From Candidatus Eiseniibacteriota bacterium (GTDB taxonomy: Bacteria > Eisenbacteria > RBG-16-71-46 > CAIMUX01): a stretch of DNA of 64,000 nucleotides. The DNA is taken from contig JADJQY010000009.1 in assembly GCA_016712505.1 (NCBI GenBank), positions 124,001-188,000 of the forward strand. The letters run 5' to 3'. The first letter of the stretch is position 1. Every line of letters begins with the position of its first letter. The notes under the pieces were generated by a model. That model had not been told where the DNA came from and ran no database searches. It was given only the letters and a program-made list of their open reading frames with translations. Below are positions 16,445 through 24,571 of this stretch, piece after piece. A program made the position numbers and the translations under genes.

Positions 16445-18173
16445 ATGCGCAAGATCGCTCGGCTGGTGTTGATTCCGCTCGCGCTCCTCGCGACGGCGGG
16501 GGCGTCGACGGTCGATGCCGCGAACTGGTCCCTCAGCCTGAATAGCCCGAGTCAGAGCGCCGGCCCGGGCGTGACGACCGTCTTCGACGGAACGATCAGC
16601 AATGGTTCCGGCGGTCCGCTCGAGATCGACGCCGGTCTTGGCTTCACCCTCGCGCCGGAGACCGACCTGTTCACGCTCGACTTCGCTCCGGAGTTTGCGG
16701 CCCTCAATCTGGTTCTGCCGGCCGGGGGCTACACTGGACCACTCTTCACCGTGAGCTGGAGCACGGGGGTCCTTCCCGGGACGCTCGGGCAGGGGGAGTT
16801 CCAGCTCGCGGCGCTGCCGCCGGGTGATCCCGGGGCGCTGACCGCGCCGTTCGCGGTGCACGTGCCGGGGATCGGGGTCTTCTGCAAGGAGCCGACCCCC
16901 TTCCTTGCCGCCCATGCGTCGATCTCGCCCGACGACTCGCTCGGGACACCGGTCATGGCCTACAACGTGGCGTCCGAAGGATCGATCCGCTACGCCCGCG
17001 TGGTGAGCCATGCGTGGGTTCAGGAACTGGTGCTGAACGGGGTGGGAGCGAGTGCCGCGCCGTCCTTGGTACTGGACGGTGGGCGCAAGCCGAGAGTGGC
17101 GTACTACAAGACGCCCACCGGCGATCTCGGCTACTCCGAGAAGACCGGAACGAGCTGGGTCTCGGTGGTGATCGATGCGACCGGTGATGTGGGAGTCGCG
17201 CCCAGTCTCGCGGTTGATACGGGAGGAGGTGTGCACATCTCGTACTACGACGCCACCAGTCAGGATCTCAAGTACGCCTACCGTCCGTTCGGCGGCAGTT
17301 GGAGCACCGCAACCGTCGATGCGGGAGGCGCGGTGGGGCGCCACTCCTCGGTGGCGGTCGACGAGCTGGGGTCGCCCTTCATCAGCTACTACGATGAGAC
17401 GAACGGCGATCTGAAGTGCGCCCATCGTGAGGGTGCCGTCTGGGTGAGCGAGATCGTCGACGCGGTCGGCACCACGGGAACGCACACCTCGATCGAAGTG
17501 GCGGGCGGCATGGTCCAGATCAGCTATCGCGACGAGACCAGTGGCAGCCGGTCCCTGCGGCTGGCTACAGGCAGCCCCGGTGCCTGGACGAGTGAGACGG
17601 TCGACAGTGCCGGGGATCCCGGCTTCAGCACATCGCTGGAGCTCGATGCCTTCGGGCAGCCGCGGATTGCCTACCGCGACGGCGCGAGCAACGCCGGGAA
17701 GTACGCCGCAAAGACCGAAGGGTTCGGCTGGGAGATCGGCACGATCGACGCGCCGGCGAATACCTTCCTCAGCATGGCGATGCGCGAGACGGGCGATCCG
17801 CTGATTCTCTACGGAGGCACCGGCTCCGCGCTGCGCTACGCGTCCTTTGGCACCTGCACCACGGTGGCGGTGGAGGAAGGCGGCACGGGCATCCCGGCGC
17901 TCTCGCTGGAGCCGAATCGCCCGGAATCCCTTTGCCCCCGAAACCACCATCGCCTTCGCGCTCGGTCGCGCCAGCCGCACCGCGGTGCGGATCTTTGACG
18001 TGGTGGGGCGGCAGGTCGCGGTCCTGTTCGACCAGAATGCCGGTCCCGGAATGCATCGGGTTACCTGGGATGGCCGAAGTCAGGAGGGGAATCGTCTTCC
18101 TTCCGGCATCTACATGTATGAGGTGCGGACTGAGACCGCCGTGCGGCGGGGAAGGATGGTGATGCTCCACTAG
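16445..18173 (+). CDS. Secreted beta-propeller-like protein with sorting domain, frameshifted near 17922
   Basis: It starts at ATG 16445 after an AGGAGG and has a signal peptide ('LVLIPLALLATAGAS', cut near VDAA). Residues about 20-140 form a beta-sandwich of the kind seen next to secreted propellers. From about 185 to 480, five or more repeats with 'SYYD....GDLK.A' and 'W....VDA.G..G..SS..VD' suggest a beta-propeller. The intact frame ends at 17998 in an unrelated tail. In the next frame, from 17925, the expected sorting module is perfect: 'NPFAPETTIAFAL', 'IFDVVGRQVAVLFD', 'VTWDGRSQEGNRLPSGIYM', ending at 18173. One extra G within CCGG at 17921-17924 explains the break. Restored, the protein has about 575 residues. 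Either the assembly has an error here or the surface tail has really been lost. Confidence 0.75.
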
Positions 18174-18228
18174 GCGATGCCCTGACCGGCAGACGCCGAG
18201 GCGGGAGTCCGCCTTTGGGCATGAGAAG

Positions 18229-18269
18229 GAGCCTCGGATCCGCTCGACCATTCAGCGGATCCGAGGCTC
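18229..18269. terminator. Strong bidirectional hairpin between convergent genes
   Basis: Arms of 16 bases (18229-18244 and 18254-18269) pair perfectly around a nine-base loop. It sits between the stops of the propeller gene and the lamin-tail/PHP gene. No T-run follows on either strand. Confidence 0.7.
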
Positions 18270-18303
18270 TACCTGTCGGACCAGGATCAACTCGAGCCGC
18301 GGT

Positions 18304-20562
18304 CTACCTCACCAGGATCACCTTGGTGGCCCGGGTGCCGATCCCGGCGGCCTCGAGCTGGAGGAAGTAGATGCCCTGCGGCGCCTGGGTCCCGTCGTCG
18401 AGACGGCCGTCCCAGGTGCGGTGGTGCTCGCCGGCGGTCAACGGGCCGTTGTGCAGCGTGCGCATCTCGCGACCGTTGGCGTCGTAGAGGACAAGCCGGC
18501 CCGCACCGGTGCCATGGGCCAGAGCGAATGAGATCTCGGTGCGACCCGAGGTCGGATTCGGGACCGGCGGAGCGAGGAAGAGCCGCGAGCGTCCCGACGG
18601 ACCGGAGTCGGCGACCCCGGACGTCGGCTCGTAAGTCACGTAGATCGGCGCGGTCCAGATCTGCTGGTTGTCCGCCTGGCGGATGCGCAGGTAGTAGTGG
18701 ACCTCGGTCCCCTCGGGGAAGGTCCGGAGCTCCCGCCACTGGAAGTCGGGGTTGCCGCTGCTCGAGGCGATGAGAGTGGCGTTCGAGGTCCCCGTGACGC
18801 CGGAGTAGAGCTCCACTGTGGCGACTCCCTCGCCGCCGTCCGGATCGGTCATCTGCATCGCGATCCGGATTCCATTCTCGCTCGAGAACGCCTCGCCCAT
18901 CGCGTGGCCGTCGGCCGAGATCTGGATCGCGGTGTTGTGGTCCTGCGTGGCGTAGTTCCGGCCCTCGCTCAACCCGGTCAGGATGGACAGCTTGGTCTTG
19001 GAGTTGGCCAGCACGGCGGTGCGGCTCTGGGTCGACATTCCCCAGGTTGCTTCGTGATTGTCCTGGTCGCCGGTGGGGGAGACGCGGAAGCCCTTCCGCA
19101 ATGCCTCCTGGTACACGTCGTCATAGCCGGTATTGCCGATGTCCGACTCGTCGGTCTTGGTCGAGAAGGCGGGCCCGTTGACCAGGCAGATGAGGTGCAC
19201 CGTGGCGAGCCCGTCGGCGGTGACGGAGAAGTTCTGGAAGTCGGACGGAGCGGGATGGCACCACTGGATGATCGGCGGGAACCCGACCGGGGGATTGCTC
19301 GCCACCGCGGAGTAGAGGCTCACGTAGTCGCCCTCCTCCACGAAGACGTTGTAGTTCCCCGGCTCCCATCCGAAGAGCGCGGGAGACTCGAAGATGTTCG
19401 CGTGCCCGTTGGAGGAGAGGCCCCACTCCTGGCCGTAGATCGCCACGAACTGTCCGTCATCGTTGGCCGCAGCCGCCTGCGACAGACCGACGGCGTAGTT
19501 CGGGAGCGACATGCCAGCCGCGGAGTGGTTGTGGTCGGTGACCGCCAGGTAGTCGAGTCCGTTGGTGCGCGCGAAGGCGTAGGCATCGGTCGGCGTCTGC
19601 ACGCCATCGGAGAATCCGGTGTGGGAGTGCAGATTTCCAAAGTAGGCGGTGTACCCGAGGTTGGCGTCGAGTAGCGATCCTACGGTGGCGATGGCGCTCG
19701 GCAGGTTCGAGATGCCCCCCACGTTCGAGGCATCGTCGATCGCCTTGATGGCGAAGAAGACCTCGACTCCGGGATCGAGGCCGAAGACGTAGAGGGTTTC
19801 GGGCGAGGCCGCGGCGGCAGGGAGCGGCTCGTTGACCCAGAAGTTGATGTCGGTCGCCGCATCAAAGGTGCCGCTGTTGATCGCCACCAGGCTGGTCTTG
19901 ATCACATAGGCGGCGGCGGTGCCGACCATGCCGTCGTCGCCCGGGGCGGTCCAGGTCAGGCGGACCTCTCCGGGAAACTCGCCCGGCGCCGCGGCGAAAT
20001 CGGTGATCGCGGCCGGGGCGATGAAGTCGCCCGCGCCGCCGTTGCTCGCGCAGAAGCTCTGCGTGCGCCAATCGAAGCTGTCCGAGCCGTTCGGGATTGC
20101 CGCCCACGACTCACCCACGTGGGTCGAGGCGCTCGGGTAGGTCACGACGTCCGCCACGACCGGGGTGATGGTCCGATCCTTGATCAGGTAGACATCGTCC
20201 CCGGTGTTGTTGAGGAAGGCCGCCGTGGTCGTTCCCTTGACCACGCGGAACTCCCCCGGCTGGAGAATCGGGCTGAGCGAACAGGAGGCTCCGTCGAAGT
20301 CCTCCGGGAGGCGGCAGCGGACGGCTGCCTGATCGATGGTCGCCGCGTCGTCGATCGCCCAGCCGGTCACATCGACCGGGGTGGCACCGACGTTCACGAT
20401 CTCGATCCGCTCCGTGCCGACGTCATCTCCGACCGGGTTCGGGAGCAGTTCATTCAGCACCACCTGGGCGCTCGAGAGATCAGTGTCCAGTCCAAGCGAA
20501 AGGGTCAGCGCGAGCAGGCTGAAGCCGACTCGCGCGGCCGAAAACGGTAGGCGCGCGCCCAT
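18304..20562 (-). CDS. Secreted lamin-tail / Fn3 / PHP-type metallohydrolase with sorting domain
   Basis: The 752-residue protein starts at ATG 20562 (AGGAG eight bases ahead) and has a signal peptide ending near 'DLSSA'. Residues about 32-150 are a lamin-tail (LTD) domain: 'VVLNELLPNPVGDD', 'ERIEIVNVGATPVDVTGW'. Residues about 170-280 resemble a fibronectin type III module ('AAPGEFPGEVRLTWTAPGDDG'). From about 300, 'YFGNLHSHTGFSDGVQTP', 'LDYLAVTDHNHSA', 'YGQEWG' and 'WCHPAPSDF' give the ordered His/Asp/Glu metal ligands of a PHP phosphoesterase, with a later 'SPTGDQDNHEATWG'. The end ('PPVPNPTSGRTEISFAL', 'TWDGRLDDGTQ', 'GIYFLQL') is the sorting module. It is likely a surface-displayed metal-dependent phosphoesterase or nuclease. 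It is monocistronic, ending at the strong hairpin. Confidence 0.85.
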   Translation of the reverse strand: MGARLPFSAARVGFSLLALTLSLGLDTDLSSAQVVLNELLPNPVGDDVGTERIEIVNVGATPVDVTGWAIDDAATIDQAAVRCRLPEDFDGASCSLSPILQPGEFRVVKGTTTAAFLNNTGDDVYLIKDRTITPVVADVVTYPSASTHVGESWAAIPNGSDSFDWRTQSFCASNGGAGDFIAPAAITDFAAAPGEFPGEVRLTWTAPGDDGMVGTAAAYVIKTSLVAINSGTFDAATDINFWVNEPLPAAAASPETLYVFGLDPGVEVFFAIKAIDDASNVGGISNLPSAIATVGSLLDANLGYTAYFGNLHSHTGFSDGVQTPTDAYAFARTNGLDYLAVTDHNHSAAGMSLPNYAVGLSQAAAANDDGQFVAIYGQEWGLSSNGHANIFESPALFGWEPGNYNVFVEEGDYVSLYSAVASNPPVGFPPIIQWCHPAPSDFQNFSVTADGLATVHLICLVNGPAFSTKTDESDIGNTGYDDVYQEALRKGFRVSPTGDQDNHEATWGMSTQSRTAVLANSKTKLSILTGLSEGRNYATQDHNTAIQISADGHAMGEAFSSENGIRIAMQMTDPDGGEGVATVELYSGVTGTSNATLIASSSGNPDFQWRELRTFPEGTEVHYYLRIRQADNQQIWTAPIYVTYEPTSGVADSGPSGRSRLFLAPPVPNPTSGRTEISFALAHGTGAGRLVLYDANGREMRTLHNGPLTAGEHHRTWDGRLDDGTQAPQGIYFLQLEAAGIGTRATKVILVR

Positions 20563-20610
20563 GGTGGTCTCTCCTGAGGGGTGATGGATCCCGGAACAGC
20601 AAACGCGCGA

Positions 20611-20627
20611 CAAGTCTAGCAGACTTG
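20611..20627. promoter_or_regulatory. Palindrome between cysteine synthase and the LTD/PHP gene
   Basis: CAAGTCT-AGC-AGACTTG has perfect seven-base arms, lies 49-65 bases upstream of the LTD/PHP start and 64-80 bases past the cysteine synthase stop. It could end the upstream transcript or act as an operator. A weaker GGAAAA...TTTTCC hairpin (20639-20657) lies beside it. Confidence 0.35.
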
Positions 20628-20690
20628 CCCGGAATAGGGGAAAAAGTCCCGTTTTCCTCTAAGTGCCTGCTCGGGGCGGAAGTCTGCGCG

Positions 20691-21725
20691 CTACCGGACC
20701 GCGCGGAAGCGCTGCAGCCGGATCTGTGGGGCGAGGTAATCCTCTCCGGCCGGTTCCCGGCGGCAGAGGTCGGTCGAGAGGTACTTCTTGTTACTGTCGG
20801 GGAAGACGGTCACCACCACCGGATCCCGCTTGTTCGCCTCCAGACGCTCGAGCACCTTGACCGCGCCGAGGAAGTTCGCGCCGGAGGAGATACCAACCGC
20901 GAGTCCGTTGCGTTCACAGAGCTCCTGGGCGAGGAGGATGGCGTCGCCGTCCCAGATGTCGACCACCTCATCGAGTTCATCGAGCTTGACCACCGACGGA
21001 ATGAACTCGTCGGAGATTCCCTGGATGCGATGGCTCCCGACCTTGCAGCCGGTGCGAAGCGTGGGGGAGTTCGCCGGCTCCAGCGGGTGCACGTGGACTC
21101 GGCGGCCGTTGCGGCGGAGGTAGCGCCCGACCCCCATCACCGTGCCGCCCGTGCCCACTCCGGCCACGAAACCGTCCGCCTGGACCCCGAACTGCTCGAG
21201 TTGCCGTTCGATCTCCGGTCCAGTGGAGCAGTAGTGCGCCTCGACGTTGGCCGGGTTGTCGAACTGGCGGGGGAGAAAGACGTTCTCGTGCTTCGTCGCG
21301 TACTCGTCCGCCATGCGGATCGCGCCGACGAAGCCCCCCTGCTCACTCGAGACCGGCACGATGTCGGCTCCGAACGACTGGATCAGACGCACCCGTTCCT
21401 GACTCATCCAGTTCGGCATGTAGATCCGCACCGGGTGGCCGAGCGCCCGCCCGATCGCGGCGAACGAGATCCCCGTGTTGCCGCTCGACGCCTCCACGAT
21501 GGTGTCGCCAGGCTTCAGCTCCCCGCTGGCATAGGCGCGGCGCAGGATCAGCTCCGCCATCCGATCCTTGATCGAACCGGTCATGTTCTCGAGCTCGTAC
21601 TTGGCGTAGATCCTCCGGGACCGTCCCTTCCAGGTGAACTCGATCTCGAGCATCGGGGTGTGCCCGATCAAGGGAGCGATGTCGTCCAGGGGGGAACGGG
21701 TCTCGAGGAGGGGCGAGGTGGACAT
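20691..21725 (-). CDS. cysK: Cysteine synthase / PLP-dependent beta-replacement enzyme
   Basis: The 344-residue protein is fold-type II PLP-dependent. It makes L-cysteine from O-acetylserine and sulfide if it is a true O-acetylserine sulfhydrylase. The PLP Lys is Lys53 in 'NMTGSIKDRM', 'EASSGNTGISFAAIG' binds the substrate carboxylate, and 'GTGGTVMGVGRYL' holds the PLP phosphate; 'GISSGAN' follows near the C-terminus. The 'NMTGSIKDR' motif differs from the usual 'NPxxSVKDR', so cystathionine beta-synthase-like or O-phosphoserine-using relatives are also possible. The frame stays open 130 codons upstream, but conservation begins at the ATG at 21725, with an AGAGG about 11 bases ahead. No sulfate-assimilation genes are adjacent; two rhodaneses lie 6-8 kb away. 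Confidence 0.88.
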   Translation of the reverse strand: MSTSPLLETRSPLDDIAPLIGHTPMLEIEFTWKGRSRRIYAKYELENMTGSIKDRMAELILRRAYASGELKPGDTIVEASSGNTGISFAAIGRALGHPVRIYMPNWMSQERVRLIQSFGADIVPVSSEQGGFVGAIRMADEYATKHENVFLPRQFDNPANVEAHYCSTGPEIERQLEQFGVQADGFVAGVGTGGTVMGVGRYLRRNGRRVHVHPLEPANSPTLRTGCKVGSHRIQGISDEFIPSVVKLDELDEVVDIWDGDAILLAQELCERNGLAVGISSGANFLGAVKVLERLEANKRDPVVVTVFPDSNKKYLSTDLCRREPAGEDYLAPQIRLQRFRAVR

Positions 21726-22084
21726 GGGCGGGTCATTCCTCTCTGGTGTGCCAGTCGATGACGACGCGGCCGCGCGCCTGGTCTGTCGGGCGCCGCCAAG
21801 CTCGGTCGGGAAGCATGGCGGTCGCGGGGCTTCTGCGTCAACCTCGGATCGGGGCCCGGGATTGCTGGGTGGCGGGGCTGGATCGCGAACGCGTGCGAGC
21901 AGGGACCCGCCGACCGGTGGCCGAAGACGGCCCGGCGAGAATTGGACGCCGCGAATCGCCGGTACGGGGGAGTGGCATGCGCGACGGGGTGCGCCTAGGG
22001 TTCGGGTGACACCGTTCGCCTCGCCCCACGGACGCCCCGCGGGTGCGCGGCTCGAGTGCAACTCCAACCCGAAGAGGGCGCGCC
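21726..22084. other. Intergenic region between divergent cysK and M20 peptidase genes
   Basis: No RNA gene, hairpin or convincing promoter hexamers were recognised. The region must carry both divergent promoters. The long frames across it are GC-driven shadows. Confidence 0.4.
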
Positions 22085-23074
22085 ATGAACCTCCGTCGCC
22101 TCGTGTGTGTCGCACCGATCCTCCTCCTCGCCTGCGGACCTGGGAGTCACGACGAGCCAGAGATCGATCCGCCAGTCGACGACTCGCCTCTGTTTCGCCG
22201 GGTCGAGCAGCGACTGACCGCGGTCAACCCGGAGATGATCGAAGTACGGCGCGATCTGCACCGGCACCCGGAGGTTTCCGGCCGGGAGGCACGAACCGAG
22301 GGGGTGATCGCCACCAGGCTGCGGGCTCTGGGACTCGAGGTGACGGCGGGGGTCGGCGGCCACGGCGTGGTTGGAGTGCTGACCGGCGGACGTCCTGGGC
22401 GCACCGTTGCCATCCGGGCGGACATCGACGCCATCGCGACCAACGCTCCCGACCCGGTCGACTTTCGCTCCGAGACCCCCGGCGTGCGTCACATCTGCGG
22501 GCACGACATTCATGCCACGGTGGCGTTGGCGACGGCCGAGGGGTTGAGTGCGGTACGCGCCGACCTTCCAGGCCGGGTCGTCTTCATCTTTCAGCCTGCG
22601 GAAGAGAACGTCACCGGGGCGCGCGCGGTACTGGCCACTGGGGTACTGGAACGGTGGAATCCCGGGGCGATCTTCGCCTTTCACACCGCGCCGCTCGAGG
22701 TGGGGACGATCGGCACCAAGCCGGGCGTGCTCCTCGCTGGGCGTGGGACTCCGGAAGAGATCGAGGCCGGCCGGCCCGGGTCGGCTCCCGGCGTGACGAA
22801 CGATCCGGCGCTCGAGTCCCGCAGCCGATCGGTGATCCGGTCAGTGGTTGGTGCCGACAACCTCATCGAACTGACGCGGGTCACCCCCGGGTTCAGCGAG
22901 GACTTCGGCCACTTCCAGGCCCGGATTCCCGGCGTGATGTACTACCTCGGCGTCTCGAACACGGCGACTGGGACGGAGGGGATGCCGCACACGCCGGGCT
23001 ACGTCGCGGACGAGGGCTCGATTCTGGTCGGCGCGCGGGTGATGAGTGCTCTGGTGCTGAGCGAGCTGCAATAA
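22085..23074 (+). CDS. M20-family amidohydrolase lipoprotein lacking the dimerisation domain
   Basis: The 329-residue protein starts at ATG 22085 (AGAGGG ahead) with lipobox 'PILLLAC'. The M20/HipO catalytic core is intact and in order: 'RRDLHRHPEVSGRE', 'AIRADIDAI', 'HICGHDIHATVAL' (metal His/Asp), 'IFQPAEENVTGA' (catalytic Glu pair), 'FAFHTAP', 'GFSEDFGHF', and 'MPHTPGYVADE'. The family usually has about 400-430 residues because a lid/dimerisation domain of about 110 residues is inserted in the core. Here the core passes from 'GTKPGVLLAGRG' to 'GVTNDPALESRSRSV' with only about 17 residues between, so the lid is gone. There is no frameshift; the join is clean. It may still bind metals, but activity is uncertain because the lid supplies a substrate-binding residue from the neighbouring subunit. 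Confidence 0.82.
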   Translation: MNLRRLVCVAPILLLACGPGSHDEPEIDPPVDDSPLFRRVEQRLTAVNPEMIEVRRDLHRHPEVSGREARTEGVIATRLRALGLEVTAGVGGHGVVGVLTGGRPGRTVAIRADIDAIATNAPDPVDFRSETPGVRHICGHDIHATVALATAEGLSAVRADLPGRVVFIFQPAEENVTGARAVLATGVLERWNPGAIFAFHTAPLEVGTIGTKPGVLLAGRGTPEEIEAGRPGSAPGVTNDPALESRSRSVIRSVVGADNLIELTRVTPGFSEDFGHFQARIPGVMYYLGVSNTATGTEGMPHTPGYVADEGSILVGARVMSALVLSELQ

Positions 23075-23092
23075 GGGCGGTGGAGGACGGGG

Positions 23093-23605
23093 TCAAAGTC
23101 GCGTCCCACCGGCGTGCTCCCGCAGCGAGGTCAGCAGGCCGCCCCACCAGAGGCCGTTGGAGCGGATGAAGGCGGCAACCGGCTGGCCGTGGCGGACGGG
23201 ATGGTCCGGGCGGATGCGACTCCAGCCGCGGTGGGTCACGGTCACGAGGGTCCCGCTGGGTGAGGAGGCGAAGGTCACCTCGACGTTGGTCCACTCCGCC
23301 GGGGCGAAGTTCGAGGCGCGCCAGCGAAAGGTGAACCGTGCGGGGGGATCCCAGTCGGTGATCCGACCAGTCTCGATCACGCGCGCGTCACCCTCGCCGG
23401 ATTGCGTCTCGAAGATGCGACCTCCGGCGTGTGGTTCAAGGTGCAGGATGGCGGTCGGACGCGCGAGGGCGCGGTACTGTGGACCGCTTCGCCACCACTG
23501 ATCGATCTCCTCGGTGAAGATTCGAAACGCTTCCTCCCGCGGCACGGCGACCAGAACCGATGCGCGCGCCTGATCCCCGGGCGGGGGAGTGCCGGCGGCA
23601 CTCAC
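23093..23605 (-). CDS. SRPBCC (AHSA1-like) domain protein
   Basis: The 170-residue protein starts at GTG 23605, which overlaps the TGA of the ArsR gene as GTGA, so translation is probably coupled. The AHSA1/SRPBCC pattern is clear: 'ASVLVAVPREEAFRIFTE', 'HLEPHAGGRIFE', 'RITDWDPPARFTFRW', 'EVTFASSPSGTLVTVTHRGW', and a closing helix 'LLTSLREHAG'. The fold is a hydrophobic-cavity beta-grasp that binds a small hydrophobic ligand. Its place behind an ArsR repressor and a VOC protein is a common bacterial arrangement for inducible small-molecule responses; the ligand is unknown. Confidence 0.82.
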   Translation of the reverse strand: MSAAGTPPPGDQARASVLVAVPREEAFRIFTEEIDQWWRSGPQYRALARPTAILHLEPHAGGRIFETQSGEGDARVIETGRITDWDPPARFTFRWRASNFAPAEWTNVEVTFASSPSGTLVTVTHRGWSRIRPDHPVRHGQPVAAFIRSNGLWWGGLLTSLREHAGGTRL

Positions 23606-23949
23606 CTTCCGCGCACCCTTCTCCGGGGCTTGCTCTCGGCGTGCAGTTTGAAGGAGGTGAGCTGGTCCCCCCAGAACGCTTCCACCTCGGCGATCCAACC
23701 CCGCAGTTCCGCCAGCGGCTCGGGTCGCAGGCGGATCAACCGCCCGCGCGCGTCCTCGTCGATGAACGCCTGTTCGACCAGGCCCGCGGCGCGAAGGACG
23801 CCCAGATGACGGCTCATCATGGGGCGACTGGTGTGAAGCGTTGCCGCCACCTCACTCGGGCGCCGTGGCCCCCTCCGCAGGAGGTCCACCACCGCGCGCC
23901 GGGTGGGATCGGCGAGGGCCGCGAGGGTGCGATCGAGTTCAGCCAGCAT
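23602..23949 (-). CDS. ArsR-family transcriptional repressor
   Basis: The 115-residue winged-helix protein begins 'MLAELDRTLAALADPTRRAVV', the normal ArsR opening, and its recognition helix is in 'LHTSRPMMSRHLGVLRAAGLV'. It has no Cys pair of the metal-sensing type, so it is probably one of the non-metal ArsR proteins that partner with SRPBCC proteins. Its start overlaps the VOC gene by 11 bases and its stop overlaps the SRPBCC start, giving a tight three-gene operon. It probably autoregulates through the palindrome at 24426-24440. Confidence 0.87.
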   Translation of the reverse strand: MLAELDRTLAALADPTRRAVVDLLRRGPRRPSEVAATLHTSRPMMSRHLGVLRAAGLVEQAFIDEDARGRLIRLRPEPLAELRGWIAEVEAFWGDQLTSFKLHAESKPRRRVRGR

Positions 23950-24394
23950 GAGGCTCCGGAGTGCGCACGCGCTGCGCCACCCACCACTGGTGCCCCTCGG
24001 GGTCCTCGGCGCGATAGGTGCGATCGGCCCACCATTCCTCGCCGTAGTCGTGCACCTCGGGTTCATCGAGGATTCTCGCCCCGGCGGCGCGCGCGGCTTC
24101 GCAGTGCGTCACGGCGTCGTCGACATAGAGAAACAGCGACTGGGTGTTCGCCCCGCCCAAGGAACGTGGGCTGGCCGAGGGAAACTTCCGTCCGTCGTGA
24201 TCGCCGCTGCTCGCCACCATGATCAGGCCGTCGCCGTAGGTCAACTCGGAGTGGACGATGCGCCCACCCTCGCCTTCGATCCGCAGCCGTACCTCGAAGC
24301 CGAAGGCGGCGCAGAGCCAATCGATGGCGGCGGCGGCGTCCTGGTAGAAGATCGCGGACGAGATCCGAGGCCAGCCGGGGGGGGATGGATTCAT
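23939..24394 (-). CDS. VOC (glyoxalase/bleomycin-resistance-like) protein
   Basis: The 151-residue first gene of the operon starts at ATG 24394 behind AAAGGAG. The PhnB-like VOC signature is seen in 'SAIFYQDAAAAIDWLCAAFGF', 'GDGLIMVAS', 'FLYVDDAVTHCEAARAAGA' and 'YRAEDPEGHQWWVAQR'. It probably forms a paired betaalphabetabetabeta fold that sequesters or converts a small molecule. Substrate not predictable. Confidence 0.84.
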   Translation of the reverse strand: MNPSPPGWPRISSAIFYQDAAAAIDWLCAAFGFEVRLRIEGEGGRIVHSELTYGDGLIMVASSGDHDGRKFPSASPRSLGGANTQSLFLYVDDAVTHCEAARAAGARILDEPEVHDYGEEWWADRTYRAEDPEGHQWWVAQRVRTPEPHAG

Positions 24395-24397
24395 GTT

Positions 24398-24461
24398 CTG
24401 GGCTCCTTTCTATCGTGTACGAGAACGATAATAGTTATCGAAATGGTAAATCAAGCGGTTT
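24398..24461 (-). promoter_or_regulatory. Promoter and operator candidate of the VOC-ArsR-SRPBCC operon
   Basis: An AT-rich patch unusual for this window contains the palindrome CGATAA-TAG-TTATCG (24426-24440), 32 bases upstream of the VOC start. Read on the minus strand, TTGATT and a TATTAT/TATCGT element bracket it with 15-18 base spacing. An operator overlapping the -10 region would suit autorepression by the operon's ArsR. Confidence 0.5.
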
Positions 24462-24571
24462 TGCGCCGAACCTGCGGACCGGCGGTCGGAGGTTCCTGGT
24501 AACGTAGACGCCCGCCCGGCTGTCATGAACTGGGGCCGTGTCACGTTCGGGGATCAAAGGGGGGACGACGG

